A DNA stretch of 64,000 nt from Bacteroidales bacterium (lineage in GTDB: Bacteria > Bacteroidota > Bacteroidia > Bacteroidales > UBA932), in assembly GCA_022647615.1 (NCBI GenBank), contig JALCKZ010000001.1:1104178-1168177 (forward strand), read 5' to 3'. Shown here piece after piece: positions 52,297-60,587 of the stretch. Each line of letters begins with the position of its first letter. The first letter of the stretch is position 1. A model generated the notes under the pieces. The model did not search any database. It was given only the letters and a program-made list of their open reading frames with translations, and was not told the DNA's origin. The position numbers and the translations under genes are program-made.

Positions 52297-52820
52297 GATT
52301 GTGTACCCCATAGGGGATACTGTATATCAATATGTTACGAAAGATCACGATTTTAAATCAGCGATATTTTGTAACTATCTGATTTTCAATGTTGCCCCAG
52401 ACTATCCCAGATCAGACAGTTACGCTTGTACCTCTCCAAGGCCGCATACCCGCGACCGGATGTGCCCAAGACAAGCGGCAGTGCCGCGAGTCCGCGACCG
52501 TAGGGAGCGTGCCTTTCCGCGGCGGTAGCCGCGTTAACCACAAGGCATTACGCCGCTTTGTGGCGGAATGCTCTGCATGTGACGCAAGGCGGCACATGCA
52601 ACCTCGGCGCACTGCAACACTTATCTTATGCAAAGTCTTGTTATGCTCTTGCTTGCGCCTACGGTTTTTTAACGGCTTATTGCCTGGGCTGCGTTCAGCG
52701 CGGCAATTGTGCCTAAAACCTCATGGCCGCAGGGCAAGACATAACTTCAACTCTGCATACAATCTTTGGCTTGCAATTTGATATTAGGCATAACCGTTAG
52801 GGTAAAAATATCATAAGGTT
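52297..52820. other. Noncoding, locally GC-rich region with several stable hairpins
   Basis: No frame here looks like a protein; the frames that exist are short and Arg/Cys-rich. GC rises sharply from about 52430 to 52620. Hairpins: CGCGGC/GCCGCG around GGTA (52518-52533), GCATTACGCCGC with GTGGCGGAATGC around TTT (about 52545-52571), and ATTGCC/GGCAAT enclosing GCTG/CAGC (about 52679-52708). It could encode a structured RNA or be the remnant of a mobile element. Strand unknown. The last 100 bases before 52821 presumably hold the promoter of the DUF4153 gene. Confidence 0.55.
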
Positions 52821-54644
52821 ATGAATAAGCTTAAATCTGTTTGGCAAGAGACTGTTAAGACTATTAAACAGTTTCCTGTGGAGTTTGCATTTGGCGCAAC
52901 TATGTTTGTGCTGATGTTTGTTGCTGTTATTCTTGGAGGACCACATGACAATAACATTTCAGCTGCAGGCAAAGCGTATTGTTCACATGTTTATAATGTA
53001 GCAGCATTTGCTTTTCAGCTGTTCGTTATTATTTACACTTTGCATAAAATTCTGATTTCCAGGCAACAAACTGGAGTGCAAACCGGAAGACAAACCGGAA
53101 CACAAAACGTAGCGCAGACAGGTGCACAAGTCAGAGTGCAAACCGGAACACAAAACGTAGCGCAGACAGGTGCACAAGTCAGAGTGCAAACCGGAGCACA
53201 AACACCTGTTTGGAAATACCTTTATATAGCATCATATTTCTTTTTCATCCCTTTGCTTTTTATTAATCTGGATAACTTCATCAATTCAGATTCAAAGTAT
53301 TTTGCGGTCACAATAATTCTCTCTTTCATGTTGCTGTATTTGGACTTTGGCGGCCATGTTAGAACTAATGAGCAGTTTGCACACCGTGCTGTAAATCTGA
53401 CTATTCATGGCTTATTTACAATTTTGATTTGTGCTATCTCAATATTAGCGGTGGTGCTAATAGTCTTATCTGTTAACTATATTTTTGAAATCAGTAATTC
53501 TATTTCCGAGCATATCTCTTACGCCTGTGGGTATTTTATTTGTTTTATTGTTGCACCTCTATTGTTCTGCAACTTTATGAGCAAAGAGGAGGAGAGCGGT
53601 ACTAAAAATCACCAAATATCTCATATCATTGTAGATTTTGTAATGTCTCCTACCATTCTCATTTACACGCTTATACTGTTCATTTATTTTATCACGATAG
53701 TTTGCAAATGGAGCCTGCCTAAGGGAGATATTGCATATATGGTGAGCGCATTTGTGGCGGTGACTTTGATTGGATTTGTGCTGCAGTACGTCCTTCCAAA
53801 GCGCTACTATGATTGGTTTTACAAGAATTTTACATGGATTGCAATTCCGCCGCTGGTTCTTTATTGGATAGGCGCATGCCACAGAATTGCTCAATACGGA
53901 TTAACGCAAGAGCGTGTGTATCTGATTATTGTGGGTGTGCTGATGACTCTGTTTGTCCTGATGCTTGCAACTGAAAAAACCAAAAAATTCCGTGCAATGC
54001 TGTTGATTGCTTTCTGTGCGGTTGCCGTTTTTACATACATTCCCGGAGTCTCCGCAAGCAGCATAGGAATCTGTTCACAGACAAAAAGATTTGAGCAGAA
54101 GCTGTCGCAGCTTCATCTGTTAGACCCTGTTACTCATAAGATTACGGCAAATATAGATGTTGCAAAAATCTCCACTAATCAAAAACTTATCAAAGAGTAT
54201 GCAGAGGCAAAAGATATTTATGACTATTTGAGCGGGGCCATGGGCCATGAAATTGTGGAGAGCAAATACGGAAAATTCAACTTTGATTACGACTATGATG
54301 ATTCTGACTACACGCAGAAAAATGCAGAACTATATTTCTCCTCTGACGGAGCCAATGTAGATCTTGGCGACTATAATGTTATGGTTCAGCAGGATATACG
54401 TGTAAGCTGCGATAAAGATTCAATAAAAGTTAGCCCGGCAACAGGGGACAAAATCCTTTTCTCATTCCCGATAGGGAAATACATCAAGGATAATCCTGGC
54501 ATCCTAAAAGAGGCGCATACTCATCCTGAAAAACTCCTGGTCTTCAGGGGCGACTCCTCCATGCTTGTAATCGGAAGTCTTACTGTCTCTTACAAAGAGG
54601 GGAAATCTCAGATATTTCATGCTATGATGCGAACATCTTCTTGA
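52821..54644 (+). CDS. DUF4153-type polytopic membrane protein with a duplicated Gln/Thr-rich loop
   Basis: 607 residues. There are about 11 membrane helices in the first 440 residues, including FGATMFVLMFVAVILGG and YACGYFICFIVAPLLFCNF. It has the general DUF4153 pattern of Bacteroidota. Residues about 88-130 lie between the second and third helix and carry a 16-residue unit (VQTGTQNVAQTGAQVR) present twice plus partial copies, a 48-bp DNA repeat at about 53086-53210. The C-terminal 170 residues are soluble and probably extracytoplasmic. Function unknown. Confidence 0.8.
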   Translation: MNKLKSVWQETVKTIKQFPVEFAFGATMFVLMFVAVILGGPHDNNISAAGKAYCSHVYNVAAFAFQLFVIIYTLHKILISRQQTGVQTGRQTGTQNVAQTGAQVRVQTGTQNVAQTGAQVRVQTGAQTPVWKYLYIASYFFFIPLLFINLDNFINSDSKYFAVTIILSFMLLYLDFGGHVRTNEQFAHRAVNLTIHGLFTILICAISILAVVLIVLSVNYIFEISNSISEHISYACGYFICFIVAPLLFCNFMSKEEESGTKNHQISHIIVDFVMSPTILIYTLILFIYFITIVCKWSLPKGDIAYMVSAFVAVTLIGFVLQYVLPKRYYDWFYKNFTWIAIPPLVLYWIGACHRIAQYGLTQERVYLIIVGVLMTLFVLMLATEKTKKFRAMLLIAFCAVAVFTYIPGVSASSIGICSQTKRFEQKLSQLHLLDPVTHKITANIDVAKISTNQKLIKEYAEAKDIYDYLSGAMGHEIVESKYGKFNFDYDYDDSDYTQKNAELYFSSDGANVDLGDYNVMVQQDIRVSCDKDSIKVSPATGDKILFSFPIGKYIKDNPGILKEAHTHPEKLLVFRGDSSMLVIGSLTVSYKEGKSQIFHAMMRTSS

Positions 54645-54673
54645 AAAAATAAGGGTAGTTTTATGTAAATTTG
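54642..54673 (+). promoter_or_regulatory. Promoter at the head of the four-gene paralogue array
   Basis: TTG (54642-54644), 21 bases, then TAAATTTG (54666-54673). It overlaps the stop of the DUF4153 gene and lies 45 bases before the ATG at 54719. Confidence 0.6.
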
Positions 54674-54718
54674 CTTACCTAAACAGCAAATTCAACGCAG
54701 ACCCAAACTTAAACTTAA

Positions 54719-55972
54719 ATGAAGAATTTTTTTAGAAAACTTTTTGGCCGCAAGAAGTCAGATGATTACTTTGACAGATATAGAGCAGGGTGTAAAGTTA
54801 TAAATACAGATCAACGCAGACCCAAACTTCCATTTTTTTAGAAAACTTTTTGGCCCCCCCCTATAGCTTTGACAGATTTGTAAAGTTTAAACACAGATTT
54901 CCAGACCCCCCTATAGTTTTGAAGATGTGTATTTTAGCAAAGACCTTCCTTTTAAGCCGGATAAGAATGAAATAATATACATAGAATCAAAGTATTATGA
55001 GGAGATAAATCATTTTTTTAGCAGTTAACTTCGGCTTTTGGGTTCAGAATCTTGGAGATTGTGAAGCAGACAATGCTGACTATCGGCTAACATTTTTTCC
55101 GGAGACTTACAAAAACTTCAATGCCAGAGAGGCTGTCAGATATTATCTGCCCAATCTTAGCCCGAATGCAACGCCGGATGAAATCAGCCAAATTATTTAT
55201 GATAAGATTCTTTCTTGCGTCCTGCCAGGTTCTGCAGAGATTAAGCATGGCTTCATAAAGTACAAAGGTGAGGAGGATGGCAAGTATGTTTTCTCTTATT
55301 ATGAGTTCAAGTATGAAGGTTATGATCACATGTTCTGTGATTATTATGAGTATTTTAAAGGAATTGATTATGAACATTATGAAGATGAGACTGCTATTGC
55401 TTCATGTGAAGAAGAACATGATGTTCCGGAGAATGAAACCGCAGATTACGGTTTCTCCAGAGGTGAGGCAGATAAAATTACAAGGGAGATACAAGAGCGT
55501 ATAAACCGATTAAGAGTGCTTGGCGTGAGCCAGTTGGTCATTCAGAGAGCTTTTTCATTCAGACCAAAAACTGAGCAGTATGGTGATTACCAAGGATTAC
55601 AGAATCTTTTTGCCTGACTACAATAATATGGAGATAGAACTTTCACCGCTGCCCAAGGCGCTTTTTATTCTTTTTCTTAAGCATCCCGACGGAATAAGGT
55701 TTAAGGAGCTTTCCCAATATAGAGATGAGCTTGAGCGTATCTATTTGACTATCAGTAATAGAGAAGACATTGGAGATATGGCAAAAAGCATTGCTGATAT
55801 GACGGACCCAACCAAGAATTCCATCAATGAAAAATGTTCCAGAATTAGGGAAGCCTTCATTTCAAAGTTTGATGAATCTCTTGCATCAAAATATTTTGTA
55901 ACGGGCAAACGAGGCGAGCCTAAGGTCATAGCCCTGGATAGGAATCTTGTGAAATTTGAATTAATTAATTAA
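54719..55972 (+). pseudogene. Winged-helix family array, copy A, broken
   Basis: It starts MKNFFRKLFGRKKSDDYFDR and stops after 40 codons at 54841. Decayed sequence with partial repeats follows, then VYFSKDLPFKPDKNEIIYIE near 54935, which stops near 55025. From 55024 the frame is open to 55617 (VNFGFWVQNLGDCEADNADY onward), and a frameshift near 55545 moves to a frame ending 55972. All pieces match copy B in order, so A was once a full gene of about 320-370 residues. Its C-terminal winged-helix part (55580-55972) is intact. At least three breaks mean it makes no full product. Confidence 0.85.
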
Positions 55973-56007
55973 TTTGTCCAGCTGAAATTTAAACTATCCC
56001 AAACTTA

Positions 56008-57128
56008 ATGACTGATATAGAAAAACTTTTCGGAGGCAGTGAAGAGTCTCGGGCCTTTTATGAAAAATATTTAAAACCTAAAAAGCTGACCCTGCCTAAT
56101 GTATATTTTAGCAAAGGTCTGCCTTTTACACCGGATAGAAACGAGATAATTTACATAGAGTCAAGTTATTATAAAGAAGTTAATGAACAACTCAGCATTA
56201 ATTTTGATTTTTGGCTTCAGGACTTAGGTGATTGTGAAGAGGACAAGGCCAGTTATCGTTTAACTTTTTTCCCTGAGACTTATAAACACTTAAATGCTCT
56301 TGATGCTGTCAGGTATTATTTGCCAAACTTGAGTAGTCACGCCAGACCAATAGATGTAAGCAAACTGACTTATAATAAGATTCTTTCTTGCCTCCTGCCT
56401 GGCTCTCCTGAGATTAAATGTGGTTTAATCAAGTATATTGGTGAAGAGGATGATAAGTATGTTTTCTCTTATTATGAATTTAAGGAAACCAAATTTAATA
56501 ATTCGTTTCACGCCCTGTATACGTACTTTCGTGGAATTGATTATCAGTACTATGAAGATGCTGTTGCATCATGTGAAGAAGAACACGATGTGCCAAGGAA
56601 TGAAACCGCTGATTACGGTTTCTCCAGAGGCGAGGCAGATAAAATTACAAGAGAAATACAAGAGCGTATAAACCGTTTAAGAGTTCTTGGCGTGAGCCAG
56701 ATGGTAATCAAAGAGCTTTTTCATTCAGACCAAAAACTAAGCAGTATGGTGATTACCAAGGATTACAGAATCATTTTGCCTGACTACAATAATATGGAGA
56801 TAGAACTTTCTCCGCTGCCTAAGGCGCTTTTTATTCTTTTTCTTAAGCATCCCGACGGAATAAGGTTTAAGGAGCTTTCCCAATATAGAGAGGAGCTTGA
56901 GCGTATCTATTTGACTATCAGTAATAGGAAGACATTGGAGATATGGCAAAAAGCATTGCTGATATGACGGATCCAACCAAGAATTCCATCAATGAAAAAT
57001 GTTCCAGAATCAGAGAAGCCTTTGTCTCAAAGTTTGATGAATCTCTTGCATCAAAGTATTTTGTAACGGGCAAACGCGGTGAGCCTAAGGTCATAGCTCT
57101 GGATAGAAATCTTGTAAAATTTGAATAA
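56008..57128 (+). pseudogene. Winged-helix family array, copy B, one-base frameshift near 56930
   Basis: Frame 1 (56008-56967, 319 residues) holds an unrecognised N-terminal part (IEKLFGGSEESRAFYEKYLK, then NEIIYIESSYYKEVNEQ), a linker with CEEEHDVP, and the start of the C-terminal domain (ITKDYRIILPDYNNMEIELS). Against copy A, one A is missing in AATAGGAAGAC (A reads AATAGAGAAGAC) near 56928. The frame slips to LEIWQKALLI and stops. The lost end (MAKSIADMTDPTKNSINEKC) continues at 56943-57128 in another frame. Repairing the base gives a roughly 370-residue protein. Confidence 0.88.
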
Positions 57129-57131
57129 GTT

Positions 57132-58781
57132 ATGTGGTGGATAATTTTAATAGTGTACGCAATATTTGCTACGGCGATTTTGATTGGCGACGATGACTTT
57201 GGTGATATAAATTCTGTATTATATGAGGCTTTTACAGAGCCAGTTAAAGGTCCTCTTAAGTGTAATAGCAAATACCGGATTTGGAATCGCACTGAAAGAA
57301 TTATAAATGTAACATTGAAAGTGCTTTCTGCAATTGGAGTCTTTATCATTTTGTATTTGTCCTATTCAATTTTTTTTATTCCGTATATAGCGGATAAGAT
57401 TTATGATGAATTTACTTATCAAATTCCAAATGATTTGAAACCTTTCCCTGGTACTTCCGAATGGAAAGAAAAACAAGAGGTTAAAACTTGTAGAAAAGAA
57501 TATCCGGAAACTATTCATAGAGAGATTTTCTTAAGTACAGATATTCCTTTTGAACCAGCTGCCGATGAAATTATTTACCTAGAAAATGAATATGATGAGC
57601 CTCATAATAAATATATTAGAGAAAATTTTGTAGAACTGTCAAAACTCTTTGAAAAAAAAGGTTTCAAGTTCCGCTATCTTCCCGCCATTGCGCTAGATCT
57701 GTCAAAAAATTTGACTTATGATGGAGAACAAATAAGTGAATATGATATTAATAGGAAAATTGGTAAACTAAGCTATGATGTTATATTGAAGTATTTGCAC
57801 AATGTCGGAATTGTGCAATATACAGATGCATACCAAGATTTATACGCAGTAAAATTACCGCGTCCTTGCAAATGCACCCCTGATAATATCCGTCCATCTT
57901 TTATCCATTATAAATGTGCTTTGGATGACGATGGAGAAGATTATAATTGTGTAGAAGAAATTGACGGCAGGTCTTATTACAGGTTCTCATATTATGAGCT
58001 TAAACCCGTTAAAAAAGGCGGCGCTACTTTGCACTCGCAAATTGTTTACTACCTAACTGGTCTTCAAAAATATGATGGTGTAGTGCGATTTCGTCCTATA
58101 CCAACCGACGAAGAAAGAGAAGAAGAAAAAAATATAAAGGAGGAAATAAAGCGTCAAAAAGAAGCTTCTGTTGAGGCTATTGCTAATGAAGTGGTTTCCA
58201 CCTTTGCCTTTGAAAAAGAACAAAAGCAGAAAGATGAGTTTTCTGGCCCGAAAATAGTTGACCGAGGTAGTTTTGATATAGAAAAAGAGAGAATTCTTTT
58301 AAATGAGTTAAAAAAATCTATTGATAAACTTCTGCAAATGGGTGTGGGGAAGGGCGTTATAATAAGTTTACTTAATACGCCTGATAAACTTAGCAGGCTT
58401 GTTGTTACTAGAAATTACAGAATAATTCTTTCGGATTATAATAATGCCGTAATTCCGATGTCGCCTCTTCCAAAGGCTCTTTTCATTCTCTTTCTTAAGC
58501 ATCCAGAAGGAATTGCGTTCAAGAATTTATCTGATTATAGAGATGAACTGACAAAAATTTACATGTCTATCAGCGGTCGTGAGAATCTTGATGATATCTC
58601 AAAAAGTATTGATAGTCTTGTAGATCCGTGCTCTAATTCATTAAATGAAAAATGCTCGAGAATAAGAGAGGCTTTTATGTATAGGCTTAGTGAGTCTATT
58701 GCTAGAAATTATTTTATTACAGGTAAACGTGGAGAAACTAAGGTAATTACTCTTGACAGGAAGCTTGTAATCTTTAGATAA
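57132..58781 (+). CDS. Winged-helix family array, copy C, intact, membrane-anchored
   Basis: 549 residues. Two membrane helices at about 2-18 and 63-85 (WWIILIVYAIFATAILIG; AIGVFIILYLSYSIFFIPYI). The middle (about 130-300) resembles the N-terminal part of copies A and B (IPFEPAADEIIYLENEYDEP). The last 155 residues are the shared domain: VTRNYRIILSDYNNAVIPMS, PLPKALFILFLKHPEGIAFK, NSLNEKCSRIREAF, YFITGKRGETKVITLDR. The order strand-helix, recognition-like helix (RIREAF) and wing (TGKRGE) resembles OmpR/PhoB winged helices. This suggests a membrane-bound DNA-binding regulator, but with no homologue check. Confidence 0.8.
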   Translation: MWWIILIVYAIFATAILIGDDDFGDINSVLYEAFTEPVKGPLKCNSKYRIWNRTERIINVTLKVLSAIGVFIILYLSYSIFFIPYIADKIYDEFTYQIPNDLKPFPGTSEWKEKQEVKTCRKEYPETIHREIFLSTDIPFEPAADEIIYLENEYDEPHNKYIRENFVELSKLFEKKGFKFRYLPAIALDLSKNLTYDGEQISEYDINRKIGKLSYDVILKYLHNVGIVQYTDAYQDLYAVKLPRPCKCTPDNIRPSFIHYKCALDDDGEDYNCVEEIDGRSYYRFSYYELKPVKKGGATLHSQIVYYLTGLQKYDGVVRFRPIPTDEEREEEKNIKEEIKRQKEASVEAIANEVVSTFAFEKEQKQKDEFSGPKIVDRGSFDIEKERILLNELKKSIDKLLQMGVGKGVIISLLNTPDKLSRLVVTRNYRIILSDYNNAVIPMSPLPKALFILFLKHPEGIAFKNLSDYRDELTKIYMSISGRENLDDISKSIDSLVDPCSNSLNEKCSRIREAFMYRLSESIARNYFITGKRGETKVITLDRKLVIFR

Positions 58782-58811
58782 GTCTCTTGTTTAATCTGTG
58801 TAGCCCGCAAG

Positions 58812-58830
58812 TTTTGCAAGGCTTGCAAAA
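58812..58830. promoter_or_regulatory. Perfect palindrome upstream of copy D
   Basis: TTTTGCAAG, one base, CTTGCAAAA. The two 9-bp arms are perfect and their spacing suits a dimeric repressor. It is 77 bases before the copy D start, just upstream of a promoter box. It could also be a weak hairpin. Confidence 0.55.
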
Positions 58831-58855
58831 ATCTAATCTCAATTTGTCTGCTTAA

Positions 58856-58863
58856 TACTTTTG
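58856..58863 (+). promoter_or_regulatory. TAnnTTTG promoter box for copy D
   Basis: TACTTTTG is an exact match, 25 bases before the ATG at 58889. No clear -33 element is seen; the palindrome lies about 26 bases further up. Confidence 0.5.
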
Positions 58864-58888
58864 TTTAACAATTTGTTAGACAAGAGCT

Positions 58889-59437
58889 ATGAGTAGTAAT
58901 TTACCTGCATGCAGCAGAAAAATTAGCACGCTTTCTGCTGAAGCACAGAGGATTGCCGATGAGATAAAAGATAGGGTCAGTAAACTTAAGGAGCTGGGAA
59001 TTGGCGGAGATGAGATAGAAAAGTTGTGCCGTTTGGATTTGACATTCAGCAACGTAGTTATAACCAAAGACTTTCGCATTTTCCTTCCCGGTTATGACAA
59101 TGTAGAAGTTGAGTTGTCTCCGCTGCCAAAGGCCGTGTACATCCTTTTCCTAAAGCACCCTAAAGGCATAGCTTTTAAGGACTTGCCAAAATATAAAAAA
59201 GAACTGTCGGGAATATATAAAAGCATCAGCAATAGAGAGCATCCAATAATTATTTCCAGAAGTTTGGATGATTTGGTGAATCCAACCAAGAATTCAATTA
59301 ATGAGAAGTGTTCCAGGATTAGGGAGGCGTTTTACGCAAAGGTGCCTGGCCCACTGGCTGAGTTTTATTGTGTGACGGGCGGTAGGGCAATGGCAAAAAA
59401 AATAATTCTGGACAGGAAATATGTCAAATTTGAGTAA
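58889..59437 (+). CDS. Winged-helix family array, copy D, C-terminal domain only
   Basis: 182 residues, complete. It starts with a short helix (EAQRIADEIKDRVSKLKELG) corresponding to the linker helix of the other copies, then the shared domain: VVITKDFRIFLPGYDNVEVE, LSPLPKAVYILFLKHPKGIA, NPTKNSINEKCSRIREAF and a variant wing CVTGGRAMAKK (others have TGKRGE). It lacks the N-terminal part. It may act as a free regulator, or compete with the longer copies for the same DNA. It has its own promoter and a palindrome upstream. Confidence 0.8.
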   Translation: MSSNLPACSRKISTLSAEAQRIADEIKDRVSKLKELGIGGDEIEKLCRLDLTFSNVVITKDFRIFLPGYDNVEVELSPLPKAVYILFLKHPKGIAFKDLPKYKKELSGIYKSISNREHPIIISRSLDDLVNPTKNSINEKCSRIREAFYAKVPGPLAEFYCVTGGRAMAKKIILDRKYVKFE

Positions 59438-59480
59438 ATATTTAAATTACAATAAGTTAAACTTCTAATATTATTTAATT

Positions 59481-59663
59481 ATGGGTCAGCGGATTTATTA
59501 TAAATGTCTTTCCTGCGGAGAAATATTTGCAAGAAAAGGTGTAGGAATGAGTTGTGCCTTTCTATACTGTGATAAATGTGGAAAAGAGACGCAACGCGAC
59601 TATGATGAGCTAAATGCAAATTTGAAGTGCGAATGCGGTGGTACGTTTAGAGTAGATGAATGA
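59481..59663 (+). CDS. 60-residue zinc-ribbon protein
   Basis: Three Cys pairs are visible: CLSCG at about residue 9, CDKCG near 30, and CECGG near 50. The first two pairs would form one zinc ribbon. The third pair could pair with the small protein overlapping its end, or form a knuckle alone. The Met start is the first in frame. Its stop overlaps the next start by 8 bases (ATGAATGA at 59656-59663), so translation is coupled. Confidence 0.75.
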   Translation: MGQRIYYKCLSCGEIFARKGVGMSCAFLYCDKCGKETQRDYDELNANLKCECGGTFRVDE

Positions 59664-59769
59664 TACAATCATTTGTCCGAGATGCCATGGAGATAAAGTT
59701 GAAAAGTATTCTGGCGATGAAAATGGTTTAGATCCCTATGTTGATGATGCTGGTCTTCTTTGGGATTAA
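59656..59769 (+). CDS. 37-residue zinc-knuckle-like peptide
   Basis: Start ATG at 59656 inside the end of the zinc-ribbon gene. Sequence begins MNDTIICPRCHGDKVEKYSG, with one CPRC knuckle, and ends in an acidic tail (PYVDDAGLLWD). One Cys pair alone is not a full zinc site, so it may complete the site of its neighbour. It is small, and its coding status rests on the overlap and the CPRC motif. Confidence 0.5.
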   Translation: MNDTIICPRCHGDKVEKYSGDENGLDPYVDDAGLLWD

Positions 59770-59781
59770 TGTTGTGAGATT

Positions 59782-59934
59782 ATGAATGACAAAAATAGAA
59801 AAGAAAAACTCCCCATTAGGGAAGAATCATATTTTAAAAATGATGACATTGAAAATGAGAATGATAGCCAGGATGAATATAGTGGTCTTTATTTTATGTT
59901 TCCTGATTTTTTACTAAATTTGAGTGAATTATGA
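59782..59934 (+). CDS. 50-residue acidic peptide coupled to the next gene
   Basis: MNDKNRKEKLPIREESYFKN, then a run rich in Asp, Glu and Asn (DDIENENDSQDEYSG), and a hydrophobic end (LYFMFPDFLLNL). Its TGA overlaps the ATG of the following gene (ATGA at 59931-59934). Starts 13 bases after the zinc-knuckle peptide. No known family. Composition resembles small antitoxin-like or partner peptides, but this is only a resemblance. Confidence 0.5.
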   Translation: MNDKNRKEKLPIREESYFKNDDIENENDSQDEYSGLYFMFPDFLLNLSEL

Positions 59935-60587
59935 AAAACATCACTAATATCCCTGGCTTTGACAAGGATATAGAAATAGTAGATTATATTGAATCTCCCG
60001 GGGTTTCGGAAGAGGATGAGTTGCTGCAAGCTCCCGCTTGTAATTTGGGTGGTGCAATAGCGTTCAAAAATCCAGCTTTTTTTGTGGATGAAACTGTGGC
60101 CGATGATTTTACCTATGAGTTGCCGGACAGCAGGAAGTTCCGTGGAAAACATGTGCTAGATAAGGGATTATACGCCTCATACTTGCTGATGCGTTCTGCT
60201 TTCTATCACAGAAATCATTGTTTGTTTGTTGTTCTTTACAATTGTAAAGTTTGCCCGGTCATTTTTGCTGTTTATGCAAATGAAAATGATCCCAAGCAAA
60301 CGCGCTTTAAGTTTAAGGCCATTAGAGTGAATCGTAATAATAATAATGGTATAAATTTTTATAAGAGTGTCCTGAGTATGAGGGAGTTGCCGTGGCGGGA
60401 AGCAAAGGCATACGATCCAATGGTTCAACAAATAATGGACCCGATGTTTTCATCTCATGATGCATGGATGGCTTGGTGTTTCAATCTTGAGGACACTAGA
60501 AAGGCCAAAGCCGTCCAGGGAGGCGAAACTGCTAAGGAGGCAGTTGAGATAAAGCGGTTATATTTCATTAATTATGGATTTTACTAG
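59931..60587 (+). CDS. Hypothetical 218-residue protein, partner of the helicase
   Basis: Soluble, no signal peptide, no recognised domain. The middle has alternating hydrophobic strands (HCLFVVLYNCKVCPVIFAVY) and then basic residues (KFKAIRVNRNNNNG). Cys residues (C-x-V-C-P) could bind metal. The C-terminal part ends YFINYGFY and overlaps the helicase start by 14 bases (60574-60587), so the two are translated together. Function unknown. Confidence 0.65.
   Translation: MKNITNIPGFDKDIEIVDYIESPGVSEEDELLQAPACNLGGAIAFKNPAFFVDETVADDFTYELPDSRKFRGKHVLDKGLYASYLLMRSAFYHRNHCLFVVLYNCKVCPVIFAVYANENDPKQTRFKFKAIRVNRNNNNGINFYKSVLSMRELPWREAKAYDPMVQQIMDPMFSSHDAWMAWCFNLEDTRKAKAVQGGETAKEAVEIKRLYFINYGFY

Noticed and set aside
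52301..52781. Two plus-strand frames in the GC-rich gap
   Set aside because: Products are Arg/Cys-rich, unlike any domain, with no conserved start or neighbour logic; more likely noncoding.
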